Origin: Rhodospirillales bacterium
GTDB lineage: Bacteria > Pseudomonadota > Alphaproteobacteria > Rhodospirillales > WMHbin7
Direction: 5' to 3'
DNA length: 64,000 nt
Assembly: GCA_016214125.1 (NCBI GenBank)
Contig: JACRPC010000041.1
Location: 1-64,000, forward strand
Of this stretch, positions 1-8,318 are shown piece by piece. The notes under the pieces were generated by a model. That model had not been told where the DNA came from. It saw only the letters and a list, made by a program, of their open reading frames with translations, and did no database searches. The position numbers and the translations under genes were made by a program. The first letter of the stretch is position 1; each line of letters opens with the position of its first letter.

Positions 1-142
1 CAAGGAGGGCGCGCTGGCGATCGCCACCATGATGAATGTGACGCTGTCGGTCGATCATCGGGCGGTCGATGGGGTGCTGGGCGCCCAGTATCTCGCCGCC
101 TTCAAGGCACTGATCGAAGACCCGATAAGGCTGATGCTGTAA
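1..142 (+). CDS. pdhC: pyruvate dehydrogenase E2 (dihydrolipoyl acetyltransferase), C-terminal end only
   Basis: Only the last 46 or so codons are present; the gene enters from the left edge and ends at TAA 140-142. The fragment carries the catalytic motif of 2-oxo acid dehydrogenase acyltransferases, seen as SVDHRAVDG, in which the His and Asp belong to the HxxxDG active site. It ends with the usual short tail after the motif. The E2 core moves an acetyl group from lipoyl-lysine to CoA. Because lpd and lipA follow, I read it as the pyruvate rather than the oxoglutarate enzyme. That choice is inference from context, since the fragment itself cannot separate the two. Confidence 0.85.
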   Translation, partial: KEGALAIATMMNVTLSVDHRAVDGVLGAQYLAAFKALIEDPIRLML

Positions 143-154
143 AAGGAGGCAGGC

Positions 155-2068
155 TTGGCCTTCGCTCTTCTCGGACGCGATACCTCGATCCGGGGCCAGC
201 TTTGGGCCTCGTTCGGGCTGTTCGTTGCCCTGTTGGCGTCGGGCATCGGTTACATCCTCTACGAACTCGACTTGCGCCGGCACGATTACCAGATCCTCAA
301 TCTCGCCGGCCAGATCAAGGTCGATGCCGGCACGCTGCGCCAGCAGGCCGAGGCCTATCTGGGCACCAACGTCTTTTCCCTGGCTCAGCGTGGCGCCGGG
401 ACCGATTTGGCCCTGCGGGCGCTACGCGAACGGGTGGACCATTACGATCAGGTGGTGATGGGCTTCAAAGCCCGCGAATTGAAGCCGGAACTGACCGGTC
501 GGGCCGAGCCTTTGCGCTGCAATTGGGATGAACGCTCGCGCGATCAGCTCGACGTCACGGTGGCCTTCTGGGAGGATTTCCGCAAGGGCTTGGAAGCGGC
601 GCTGGGCGACGATCTTCACCGTCCGCGCCTGGTCGAGGCGTCGCGCTACATCCTGGCCCGGGGCGACGCCTTGATCGAGAATACCGACAATCTGGCCTTG
701 GCCTTCCAGGTCATGATGGAGGGAAAGCTTCGCCTGGTGAACGCCTCGGTGGCCGGCATGTTGGTCTTGGCCCTGGCTTTGGCGGCGCTCATCTTGCTTC
801 TGTTCCGGCATCGGGTCTTGAAGCCGCTCGACGCCACGGTGGCCGGTTTCGCTCGGGTGGCCGGTGGCGATCTCGGCCATCAGGTGCCGCGGACCGGCGC
901 CGCCGAAATCGGCCGCATGACGGAAGCCTTCAACCGTCTTTCCGAGCGTCTGCACGCCCTGTTCGGACTGACCGACCGCATCAATCGCGGCCACGACCTG
1001 AACGAGACCTTGCGCTTCATCCGTGAGGAATTTTCGGGGTTCCTGCCGGTCGATTGGGTCGCGGTCCTGCTGGCCAGCCCGGATGGTCATCATTTTTCGG
1101 TCGAGCGGGTGAGCGGCGCCGTTCACCCGTTTCATGGGCAGCGCGAGGTTTGCTCGCCGATGCTCGATCAAGCGGTGAGCAAGGGACGCCCCGTCCTTTA
1201 CGACGCCCCCGATAAGCCGCCGGATAATGCCTGCGATCTGGTCAACGGCTTCGCCCATGAAGGGCTGGCCTCCGCCTTGCTCCTTCCCCTGGCCGATCTG
1301 CGCGACGGCGGCGCGGTGCTGGCCTTCGCCTCGCACCAGGTCAAGGCCTACACGCCCGCCCATCAGGATTTCCTGGAAAGCATCGGCGCCCAGGTGAGCC
1401 ACATCCTGGGCAAAACCGTGATCATGGAGGGGCTGGTGGTGGCGGCCATCCAAGGTTTGGCCAAGCTGGCGGAAAGCCGCGATCCCGAGACCGGCGACCA
1501 TCTGGTCCGCATGAGCCTCTATTCGGCGATCGTCGCCGAGGAGTTGGGCAAGACCCCGGATTACGCCGATCTCTGCACTCCGGCCTATGTGCGGGCCCTG
1601 CACGAATTCGCCCCCATGCACGATATCGGCAAGGTGGGCATCGTCGATTCGGTTTTATTGAAGCCCGGCCGACTTGACGACGCGCAACTGGTCGAGATGC
1701 GCAAGCACCCCACGATCGGGGCCGAAGTGTTGCGGCTGTGCGAGGCCCGGATGAACGAGCGCGGGCGCAGCGTTTTCAAGGTGGGGATCGAAATCGCCGA
1801 AAGCCATCACGAGAAATGGGATGGCACCGGTTACCCGCATGGCATCAAGGGACCGGCGATCCCGCTCTCGGCCCGCATCGTTGCGGTGGCCGATGTTTTC
1901 GACGCGCTGACCTCAAAGCGTCCCTACAAGGATGCCTGGCCGCTCGATAAGGCCCTCGACACCGTCCGCAAGGACGCCGGCACCCATTTCGATCCCCAAG
2001 TGATCGAGGCCTTCCTAGCCGCCCTGCCGCGCATTCTGGAAATCTACGAAAGGCACAAGCATGTCTGA
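155..2068 (+). CDS. membrane HD-GYP phosphodiesterase with HAMP and GAF-like domains
   Basis: This 637-residue protein has a transmembrane segment near residues 17-36, an extracytoplasmic region, a second segment near 196-218, a HAMP linker and a GAF-like region (about 285-430). A C-terminal HD-GYP domain follows, with HD at 489-490 (HDIGK), HH near 551 and GYP at 559-561. HD-GYP enzymes hydrolyse cyclic di-GMP, and all recognisable metal ligands are present. The start is TTG, 5 nt after a strong AAGGAGG. The stop overlaps the lpd start by 8 bp, so expression is probably coupled to lpd. Its place between pdhC and lpd is unusual. The sensed signal is unknown. Confidence 0.88.
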   Translation: MAFALLGRDTSIRGQLWASFGLFVALLASGIGYILYELDLRRHDYQILNLAGQIKVDAGTLRQQAEAYLGTNVFSLAQRGAGTDLALRALRERVDHYDQVVMGFKARELKPELTGRAEPLRCNWDERSRDQLDVTVAFWEDFRKGLEAALGDDLHRPRLVEASRYILARGDALIENTDNLALAFQVMMEGKLRLVNASVAGMLVLALALAALILLLFRHRVLKPLDATVAGFARVAGGDLGHQVPRTGAAEIGRMTEAFNRLSERLHALFGLTDRINRGHDLNETLRFIREEFSGFLPVDWVAVLLASPDGHHFSVERVSGAVHPFHGQREVCSPMLDQAVSKGRPVLYDAPDKPPDNACDLVNGFAHEGLASALLLPLADLRDGGAVLAFASHQVKAYTPAHQDFLESIGAQVSHILGKTVIMEGLVVAAIQGLAKLAESRDPETGDHLVRMSLYSAIVAEELGKTPDYADLCTPAYVRALHEFAPMHDIGKVGIVDSVLLKPGRLDDAQLVEMRKHPTIGAEVLRLCEARMNERGRSVFKVGIEIAESHHEKWDGTGYPHGIKGPAIPLSARIVAVADVFDALTSKRPYKDAWPLDKALDTVRKDAGTHFDPQVIEAFLAALPRILEIYERHKHV

Positions 2069-3452
2069 TGCGAACGCGTTCGATCTGGTGGTGGTGGGCG
2101 GCGGACCGGGCGGCTATGTTGCCGCCATTCGCGCCGCGCAATTGGGCATGCGGGTCGCCTTGGTCGAAGCCCAGCATCTGGGCGGCATCTGTCTCAATTG
2201 GGGCTGCATCCCCACCAAGGCCTTGCTGCGCTCGGCCGAAATCTATCACCTGATGCGCCATGCCGAAGCGTTCGGCCTGAGCGCCGGAGCGCCCGGCTTC
2301 GATCTGGCCAAGGTGGTGGCGCGCTCGCGCGCCGTGGCCGGCCAGTTGCAGACGGGCGTCAAGCATCTCTTGAAGAAGAACAAGGTCACCGTCATCGAGG
2401 GCCGCGCCAAACTGGCCGGCAAAGACAAGGTGGCGGTCGAGAAAGGCCCGGTTCTCTCGGCGCCGCATATCATCCTGGCCACGGGGGCCCGCGCCCGCTC
2501 GATCCCCGGTTTGGAACCCGACGGCCAACAGGTCTGGACCTACAAGGAAGCCCTGGTGCCGCCTTCGATGCCGAAATCGCTCTTGGTGGTCGGCTCGGGG
2601 GCCATCGGCATCGAATTCGCAAGCTTCTTCAACACGCTGGGCGCCAAGGTAACGGTCGTCGAAGTGCTTGATCGGATTCTGCCTTTCGAGGATGCCGAGA
2701 TTTCCGCCCTGGCGCGCAAGGCTTTCGAGAAACAGGGAATGACCATCCTCACCGGCGCCGCCGTCAAGGGACTGGCGAAAACGCCCGGGCTGGTCACCGC
2801 CACCGTCGATCAGGGCGGCAAATCGATGAGCGTCGCCGCCGAGCGGGTGATCGTGGCGGTGGGCGTGTCGCCCAACAGCGAGAATCTCGGCCTGGAAGGG
2901 ACGGGGGTGAAGCTCGATCGCGGCTTCATCGTCGTCGACGATTATTTGCGCACCGGCGAGTCCGGCATTTACGCGATCGGCGATGTCGCCGGTCCGCCTT
3001 GCCTGGCGCATAAGGCCAGCCACGAGGGCGTGATCTGCGTCGAGAAGATCGCCGGGTTGGCCGATGTCCATCCGCTCGACAAGCGGTCGATCCCGGCGTG
3101 CACTTACGCCCATCCCCAAGTCGCCAGCGTCGGGCTTTCCGAAGCGGCGGCCAAGGAGAAGGGCTACACGGTCAAGGTGGGCCGCTTCCCCTGGATGGGC
3201 AACGGCAAGGCGATTGCCCTGGGCGATACCGAAGGTCTGGTGAAAACGATCTTCGACGCCAAAACCGGCGAGTTGTTGGGCGCCCACATGATCGGCCCCG
3301 AGGTGACCGAGATGATCCAGGGCTATGTGGTGGCAAAGGGACTGGAAACCACCGAGGCCGATCTGATGCACACCGTCTTCGCCCATCCCACGCTTTCCGA
3401 GGCGATGCATGAGGCGGTGCTTGACGCTTATGGCCGGGCGATCCATTTCTAA
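2061..3452 (+). CDS. lpdA: dihydrolipoyl dehydrogenase (E3)
   Basis: FAD-dependent E3 reoxidises dihydrolipoyl groups with NAD+ in 2-oxo acid dehydrogenase complexes. The 463-residue length fits the family. An N-terminal GGGPGGYVAA dinucleotide-binding motif is followed by the redox disulfide in GGICLNWGCIP (C44 and C49). A second nucleotide-binding motif lies in VVGSGAIGIEFASFF, and the C-terminal FAHPTLSE supplies the catalytic His (about 442). The ATG is preceded by AAAGG and overlaps the end of the HD-GYP gene. It probably serves the PDH complex encoded just upstream. Confidence 0.95.
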   Translation: MSDANAFDLVVVGGGPGGYVAAIRAAQLGMRVALVEAQHLGGICLNWGCIPTKALLRSAEIYHLMRHAEAFGLSAGAPGFDLAKVVARSRAVAGQLQTGVKHLLKKNKVTVIEGRAKLAGKDKVAVEKGPVLSAPHIILATGARARSIPGLEPDGQQVWTYKEALVPPSMPKSLLVVGSGAIGIEFASFFNTLGAKVTVVEVLDRILPFEDAEISALARKAFEKQGMTILTGAAVKGLAKTPGLVTATVDQGGKSMSVAAERVIVAVGVSPNSENLGLEGTGVKLDRGFIVVDDYLRTGESGIYAIGDVAGPPCLAHKASHEGVICVEKIAGLADVHPLDKRSIPACTYAHPQVASVGLSEAAAKEKGYTVKVGRFPWMGNGKAIALGDTEGLVKTIFDAKTGELLGAHMIGPEVTEMIQGYVVAKGLETTEADLMHTVFAHPTLSEAMHEAVLDAYGRAIHF

Positions 3453-3458
3453 CCGGCC

Positions 3459-4352
3459 ATGACCGCCATCCCCACGCCGCTTCGCAAACCGTCCTGGATA
3501 CGGGTCAAGGCCCCCACCGGGGCCGAGCACGCCGAAACCCGCAAGCTGTTGCGGGGGCTTTCGCTGCACACGGTCTGCGAAGAGGCGGCCTGCCCCAATA
3601 TCGGCGAATGCTGGAGCCAGAAACACGCCACGGTGATGATCTTGGGCGATGTCTGTACCCGCGGCTGCGCCTTTTGCAACGTCGCCACCGGCAAACCGCG
3701 CCCCGTCGACCCGCTTGAGCCCGAGCATGTGGGGGAGATGGCGGCACGGCTTGGCCTGCGCCACATGGTGGTGACCTCGGTCGATCGAGACGATCTGGCC
3801 GATGGCGGCGCGGGGCAATTCGCCCGCGCGATCGAACGCATCCGGGCGCTCTCGCCCGGAACCTCGATCGAGGTGCTGGTGCCCGATTTCTTGAACAAGC
3901 CCGGCGCGCTCGAGATCGTGCTGGCAGCTCGGCCCGACGTCTTCAACCACAATCTGGAAACCGTGCCCCGGCTTTATCCCTCGATCCGGCCGGGCGCCCG
4001 CTATTTCAACTCGCTGCGCCTCTTGGACGACGCCAAGCGCCAAGCGCCCGACCTGTTCACCAAATCGGGCATCATGGTGGGGCTGGGCGAGGAAACCAAC
4101 GAGATCGTCCAGGTGATGGACGATCTGCGTCAGGCCCAGGTCGATTTCCTTACCATCGGCCAGTATCTGCAACCGACGCCCCAGCATGCGCCGGTGGCGC
4201 GTTTCGTGCCCCCCGACGAGTTCGACGAACTGGCCCGCAAGGCCCGCGCCAAGGGGTTCCTTTTGGTGATGGCGACGCCGCTCACCCGCTCTTCGCACCA
4301 TGCCGATCGCGATTTCGAAGCGCTGAAGGCCGCTCGGAACGCCCGCGCATGA
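3459..4352 (+). CDS. lipA: lipoyl synthase
   Basis: This 297-residue radical SAM enzyme inserts two sulfurs into octanoyl-lysine to make lipoyl groups. Both iron-sulfur cluster motifs are intact: the auxiliary cluster in [12 protein letters not shown] (C40, C45, C51) and the radical SAM motif CTRGCAFC (C66, C70, C73). It starts 6 nt after lpdA, so the cofactor enzyme is made with the complex that uses it. Its stop overlaps the next start as ATGA. No lipB is seen in the window. Confidence 0.96.
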   Translation: MTAIPTPLRKPSWIRVKAPTGAEHAETRKLLRGLSLHTVCEEAACPNIGECWSQKHATVMILGDVCTRGCAFCNVATGKPRPVDPLEPEHVGEMAARLGLRHMVVTSVDRDDLADGGAGQFARAIERIRALSPGTSIEVLVPDFLNKPGALEIVLAARPDVFNHNLETVPRLYPSIRPGARYFNSLRLLDDAKRQAPDLFTKSGIMVGLGEETNEIVQVMDDLRQAQVDFLTIGQYLQPTPQHAPVARFVPPDEFDELARKARAKGFLLVMATPLTRSSHHADRDFEALKAARNARA

Positions 4353-4843
4353 TCCACCGCCACAGCGAAAAACGCCGGCTGCCCTACACGCCGGAGCAGA
4401 TTTTCGATCTGGTGGCCGACATCGACCGCTATCCCGAATTCCTGCCCTGGTGCGTGGGCGCCCGCATCCTCAAGCGCGAAGAGGAGGGGCGGGTGCTTCT
4501 GGCCGAGTTGGAAATCGGCTTCAAGCATCTGCGCGAGCGCTACACCTCGCGGGTGATCCTCGATCGGCCCCAGGGCATCGAGGTTGCGTACACCTACGGC
4601 CCCTTTCGCCACCTCGCCAATCGCTGGGCCTTCCGCACGGTCGAGGGCGGCACCGAGATCGATTTCTTTCTCGAATTCGAATTCCGCTCCCGGGTCTTGG
4701 GCGCTCTGATGAGCGGTCTGTTCGATCAGGCGGTGCGGACGATGGTTGGGGCCTTCGAGCGTCGGGCGGGGCGGCTTTACCGTCCTAAGGCCGGCGCAGC
4801 GACGCCTGCATCGCCGCCCGTGCCTGGTCGCGGGCGGCGGTGA
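4349..4843 (+). CDS. COQ10/RatA-like START-domain protein, probable ubiquinone-binding
   Basis: This 164-residue cytosolic protein opens with [17 protein letters not shown] and continues with [18 protein letters not shown], the start of the SRPBCC/START fold in the COQ10 and RatA families. COQ10 proteins bind polyisoprenoid quinones and support respiration. The name RatA (toxin) is used for some homologues, but no antitoxin is seen here. In alphaproteobacteria this gene commonly follows lipA, as here with an ATGA overlap. Its last 59 bp overlap the 3' end of the glycosyltransferase on the other strand, so the two transcripts converge. Confidence 0.85.
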   Translation: MIHRHSEKRRLPYTPEQIFDLVADIDRYPEFLPWCVGARILKREEEGRVLLAELEIGFKHLRERYTSRVILDRPQGIEVAYTYGPFRHLANRWAFRTVEGGTEIDFFLEFEFRSRVLGALMSGLFDQAVRTMVGAFERRAGRLYRPKAGAATPASPPVPGRGRR

Positions 4844-5549
4844 TGAAACGGCCGGCAGCACGGCCGATTTCCAACCGCTCGGGGCTTTCCGGATAGATCA
4901 ATTGACCATTCTCCACCCGCGTCTCGGCCAGGAAGCGGTGAAAATGCGAATTGGGCGGGCAATGATGGAGAAGAAGGCGCTCCTCGATGTTTAATACATT
5001 GAATAAACTGAACAATGCTTCCTGAAAGGCGACGTCCTCGCCGGCCAAGGGAGTGCGGAAAATAGGGTCCTCGGGGAAGCCCCCCAGAAAGTCGAACACC
5101 CACCGGCGCAAGACCAGATTCGAGGGCACCGAACGCACGGTGGCGGCGTAGCGGATGGGGTCGATGGCAACCGGAGGATCGATTTCGATTCCGATCTTCA
5201 CCGCATCGACCCGATCATGCCCCTCAAGATAGCGAATTGCGGTGGAAAGAAAGCCGGGCAGATATTGGTCGTCGGCGTCGAGAAAGGCCAGAAAGCGGCA
5301 ATCTTGCGCCCGCGCCCCCAGATTTCGCGCCGCCGCCGGCCCACCATTGGCGGGCGTCTGATGCGCGCTAACCTCGGCATGGCGTTTTGCTAAGTCTTGG
5401 ATCAAGGACCAGGTGCGGCCATCGGTCGAACAGTCGTCGACCAAGGCGATATGGGTGTTCGGTTGGCCCTGGGCGCGTACGGAAACGACGGCCGCCTCCA
5501 AGGTCAAGGCGGCATTGTAGCAGGGAATGACGACCAGGGTGTCGATCAT
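4785..5549 (-). CDS. family 2 glycosyltransferase
   Basis: The 254-residue protein begins TLVVIPCYNA, typical of GT-A fold family 2 enzymes, followed by the first acidic motif (VDDCS) and the DxD-type motif FLDADDQYLPG, which binds metal and nucleotide sugar. There is no membrane segment. The acceptor and sugar cannot be read from sequence. Its ATG overlaps the stop of the upstream cinA-type gene (ATGA), an odd pairing for a DNA/NAD-related amidase. Its 3' end overlaps the COQ10-like gene by 59 bp. It may act on a cell-surface glycan. Confidence 0.85.
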   Translation of the reverse strand: MIDTLVVIPCYNAALTLEAAVVSVRAQGQPNTHIALVDDCSTDGRTWSLIQDLAKRHAEVSAHQTPANGGPAAARNLGARAQDCRFLAFLDADDQYLPGFLSTAIRYLEGHDRVDAVKIGIEIDPPVAIDPIRYAATVRSVPSNLVLRRWVFDFLGGFPEDPIFRTPLAGEDVAFQEALFSLFNVLNIEERLLLHHCPPNSHFHRFLAETRVENGQLIYPESPERLEIGRAAGRFITAARDQARAAMQASLRRP

Positions 5550-6055
5550 TCCCGGATCGCCCGGCCGAGTAAGTCCAAGGCCACCAAGACGGTCGCGTGG
5601 CGGACCTGGTCGCGATCCCCCGGGAAAATATGGCGTTCATGTCGGGCTGGTCTGCCCCGGCGGATCGCCGCCATATGAACCAGCCCGACCGGACGCTCGG
5701 GACTGCCCCCATCGGGCCCGGCAATGCCGGTGACGGCAACCGCAGCCTCGACCGGCGATTTTGCCAGCACACCCTCGGCCATGGCGATGGCGCAGGCCTC
5801 GCTTACCGCACCCTCGGTCTTGAGGAGGTCTTTGGGAACGCCCAACATGTCGATCTTCGCTTTGTTGGCATAGACCACGAAGCTGCGATCGTACCATTTC
5901 GAGGACCCGGGAATGGCGGTGATGGCAGCCGCGATCAATCCGCCGGTGCAAGATTCCGCCGTTGCGATTGTGGGATTGCCGGCCGCCCGGCAGGTCTCCA
6001 ATAGCGCTTGCGCCGCCACGACCAAATCCGCCGCCAATGCCGCCATGATTGCCAT
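5546..6055 (-). CDS. CinA C-terminal domain family protein (nicotinamide-nucleotide amidase type)
   Basis: The 169-residue product matches the stand-alone CinA C-terminal domain. It has the signature ATAESCTGGLIAAA near residues 31-44, AVTGIAGPDGGS near 107-118 and RPVGLVH. Enzymes of this family deamidate NMN to NaMN in pyridine nucleotide salvage. Start ATG 6055 is used here; an in-frame ATG at 6046 is equally possible. The reading frame stays open well upstream to 6412, but that extension shows no family similarity. Translation is coupled to the glycosyltransferase downstream. Confidence 0.88.
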   Translation of the reverse strand: MAIMAALAADLVVAAQALLETCRAAGNPTIATAESCTGGLIAAAITAIPGSSKWYDRSFVVYANKAKIDMLGVPKDLLKTEGAVSEACAIAMAEGVLAKSPVEAAVAVTGIAGPDGGSPERPVGLVHMAAIRRGRPARHERHIFPGDRDQVRHATVLVALDLLGRAIRE

Positions 6056-6493
6056 CCCCAAATCGCGATCGGATGCGAGTTTGCCGGTCCCGGGTTGACG
6101 GTGTCCAGTCCGGCGGCCGCAATAGGTCTGGATTCTGGGCAAAAACGCCTCGGATTTGACATTCATAATAGCAAATAACATATTGAAATATATATGGTTC
6201 ACCCCGCGTTCCGCACGGAATCTTTTTTCGAGCGATCCTTCGAACTTGCCAGGGCAAGTTTCAGCGGCTAGCTTGACTGGGCCGAAGGCCGTTTTTTGGC
6301 GGTCGCGGTCAATAAAATGGAGGATACGGGGTCCGAGCCCAGGATCGAAAGCGACAGAAGTCGTCGGTCTTTTCCAAGGGGCGGGCACCCGGAGAGGTAC
6401 GAAACGGAGCAAAGCTCCGGCAAGGGTCAGGCGGGATCAACCCGGCAAGTCGTTTACGACGCGGGTTCCAGGGGAAAGGCTGTTTCGTCACCG
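6056..6493. other. 438-bp divergent intergenic region with an AT-rich patch
   Basis: This gap separates the minus-strand cinA-type gene from the plus-strand M23 peptidase. Positions about 6155-6215 are clearly AT-rich against a GC-rich background and could hold divergent promoters. I found no convincing -35/-10 pair there. Open frames enter from both sides, but their translations are Arg/Gly/Ser-rich and look non-coding. No RNA gene or repeat was recognised. Confidence 0.5.
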
Positions 6494-7828
6494 ATGTTCG
6501 ATCCAAAGCGATTTGGCCGCTCGCGCTTGGCGCATCGCATGCTCGCTTGGTTTCCCGAGCGTCAAATCCTGTTGCGTTCGGATCAGGGCGTAAGGCTGGT
6601 GACGTTTTCCACCCGCCACCAGATCGGCGCGATGGGTGCGCTGGCGCTGGTGCTGGGCTGGATGCTCTTTGCCACCGGCATGTTCGCCTGGAACGCCGAC
6701 ATCCTGTTGGCCAAAGACCGCTCGATTGCGGCGCTCGAACAAGCCGAACGCGAGGCCCGCGCCGAAATCGATGGCTTGCGCCGCCATGTGGCGGGATTGT
6801 CGAGCGACCTTGACCACCGTCAGGCGCAAATGAAGCTGCTCAGCGACGACAACGCGATATTGTCGCGCAATCTGGCGAGCACGCGGTCCACCTTGTCAGC
6901 GAAAGAGTCCGATCTGGCCGGCCTTTCGGCGTCCCGTGAGGCGCTGAAGGCCCAGATGGTCGCCATGCATGCCGAGCTGAAGCTGGCGCTGGGCGCCAAG
7001 GCGCCGGCGGAAGGCGACGAAGCCGCCCTGTCGGACCGGCTGATCGCCATGGGCCGCGACATCCGCCAGGTGATCGTCCAGCGCGACGAGGTGCGCGAGG
7101 ATCGGCGCCGGATCGCCGACAAGGCCAATCGGCTTGAATTGGCGCTTGATGAGTCGCGCGGCGACCATGTCGGCCTCTTGCAGCGTTTTGGCGATTTGGC
7201 GCTTGGCAATGTCGGCGAGATCGAGAAGGCCATTTCGCTCACCGGCCTCGACGTCAACCGTCTCTTGGAAAATCAGCGCGAGGAGACCGGCAAGGGCGGG
7301 CCCTTCATTCCGGCCTTCAAGGACGAGTTCGGCAGTCCGGAACTGCGGGCCAATCTGGCGACCCTCAATCGACGCATCGACCGTTGGGACAATCTGAACG
7401 CTCTGTTCAAAGCGCTGCCGATGGTTTCGCCGCTCGAGGAATTCCAATTGAACAGCGCCTTTGGCACCCGCAACGATCCGATCAACGAGTTGACGGGCAT
7501 TCACGAGGGGGTCGATCTCGGCTCGGCGATGCGCGCCAAGGTGCGCGCCTCGGCGCCCGGCCGGGTTACCTTCGCCGGCTGGAAGGGGCGCTACGGGCGG
7601 CTGGTCGAGGTCGATCATGGGCTTGGCGTGATCACCCGCTATGCCCATCTTGAGCGCATCAGCGTGCGCGTCGGCCAGAAGGTGGGGCCCGATGTGGTCG
7701 TTGGTCTGCTGGGCAACAGTGGGCGCAGCACCGGTCCGCACCTCCACTACGAAGTCCTGGTCGGCGGTCGGCCGCGCGATCCGATGAAATTCATCAAGGC
7801 AGGGCGCTATGTTCTCAAGGATCTCTAA
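6494..7828 (+). CDS. membrane-anchored M23 (LytM) peptidoglycan endopeptidase
   Basis: The product (444 residues from ATG 6494) has a cytoplasmic N-terminus, one transmembrane segment near 45-68, a long probable coiled coil (about 70-200) and a C-terminal M23 domain. The zinc ligands are intact: HEGVD (H337, D341) and HLH (H416, H418), with PGRVTFAGWKG and GNSGRSTGPH between. M23 enzymes cut peptide cross-links in peptidoglycan. The frame stays open upstream to 6296, but that part lacks family-like sequence; AGGGGAAAGG precedes ATG 6494, though at long spacing. The gene overlaps the bactofilin gene by 20 bp, matching known M23-bactofilin (LmdC-BacA type) pairs. Confidence 0.9.
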   Translation: MFDPKRFGRSRLAHRMLAWFPERQILLRSDQGVRLVTFSTRHQIGAMGALALVLGWMLFATGMFAWNADILLAKDRSIAALEQAEREARAEIDGLRRHVAGLSSDLDHRQAQMKLLSDDNAILSRNLASTRSTLSAKESDLAGLSASREALKAQMVAMHAELKLALGAKAPAEGDEAALSDRLIAMGRDIRQVIVQRDEVREDRRRIADKANRLELALDESRGDHVGLLQRFGDLALGNVGEIEKAISLTGLDVNRLLENQREETGKGGPFIPAFKDEFGSPELRANLATLNRRIDRWDNLNALFKALPMVSPLEEFQLNSAFGTRNDPINELTGIHEGVDLGSAMRAKVRASAPGRVTFAGWKGRYGRLVEVDHGLGVITRYAHLERISVRVGQKVGPDVVVGLLGNSGRSTGPHLHYEVLVGGRPRDPMKFIKAGRYVLKDL

Positions 7829-8318
7829 CAAGAACGCCACCCCGGCCAAGGCCAGCTCCTCGGCACCGACGACGGCGCCGATCGTGCGCAGCGAGCCGGT
7901 CAAGCCGGTGCCGCCCTCGATCCTGGCCTCCGACCTCAAGATCGTCGGCGATCTCACCAGCAAAGGCGAAATCCAGGTTGATGGCGCCGTCGAGGGCGAC
8001 ATCCGCTGTCAGGTTCTGGTGATCGGTCAGAATGGCATGGTGACCGGCGAAATCATCGCCGACACGGTGCGCATCCACGGTTCGGTGACCGGCCAGATTC
8101 GCAGCCGGTCGGTGTTCCTGGCCTCCACGGCGCGCATGGTGGGCGACATCGCCCACGAAAGCCTGGCGATCGAGCCCGGCGCCTTCCTCGAAGGCCATTG
8201 CGGGCGCATCGATCCCAAGAAAGAAGCGCCGCGCGCCGAGCCGCCCAAGGCCGGCATGTCGTTTGCCGATGCGGCGACGCTTACCCTGCCGCCCGAACTC
8301 AAGAAGGCGACGGCGTAA
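7809..8318 (+). CDS. bactofilin
   Basis: The 169-residue product has a disordered, Ala/Pro/Ser-rich N-terminus (1-40), then the bactofilin beta-helix core with repeating turns such as GEIQVDGAVEGDI, GMVTGEIIADTVRIHG and AFLEGHCGRI. A disordered tail follows. Bactofilins polymerise into nucleotide-free filaments on the membrane and localise cell-wall enzymes. The 20-bp overlap with the upstream M23 peptidase indicates co-translation and a shared shape-determining role. The last 20 bp overlap the convergent PLP-enzyme gene. Confidence 0.93.
   Translation: MFSRISNKNATPAKASSSAPTTAPIVRSEPVKPVPPSILASDLKIVGDLTSKGEIQVDGAVEGDIRCQVLVIGQNGMVTGEIIADTVRIHGSVTGQIRSRSVFLASTARMVGDIAHESLAIEPGAFLEGHCGRIDPKKEAPRAEPPKAGMSFADAATLTLPPELKKATA

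Noticed and set aside
1845-4301. 818-codon open frame antisense to lpdA and lipA
   Set aside because: Low-complexity Gly/Arg/His/Gln-rich translation with no family signal, lying over two well-supported genes. Such long antisense frames are expected in GC-rich DNA.
4349-4843. RatA toxin of a toxin-antitoxin pair
   Set aside because: Position after lipA and START features fit the COQ10 quinone-binding group; no RatB-like partner is present.
6296-6493. N-terminal extension of the M23 peptidase
   Set aside because: Arg/Gly/Ser-rich and unlike the family; ATG 6494 gives a normal cytoplasmic start followed by a membrane segment.
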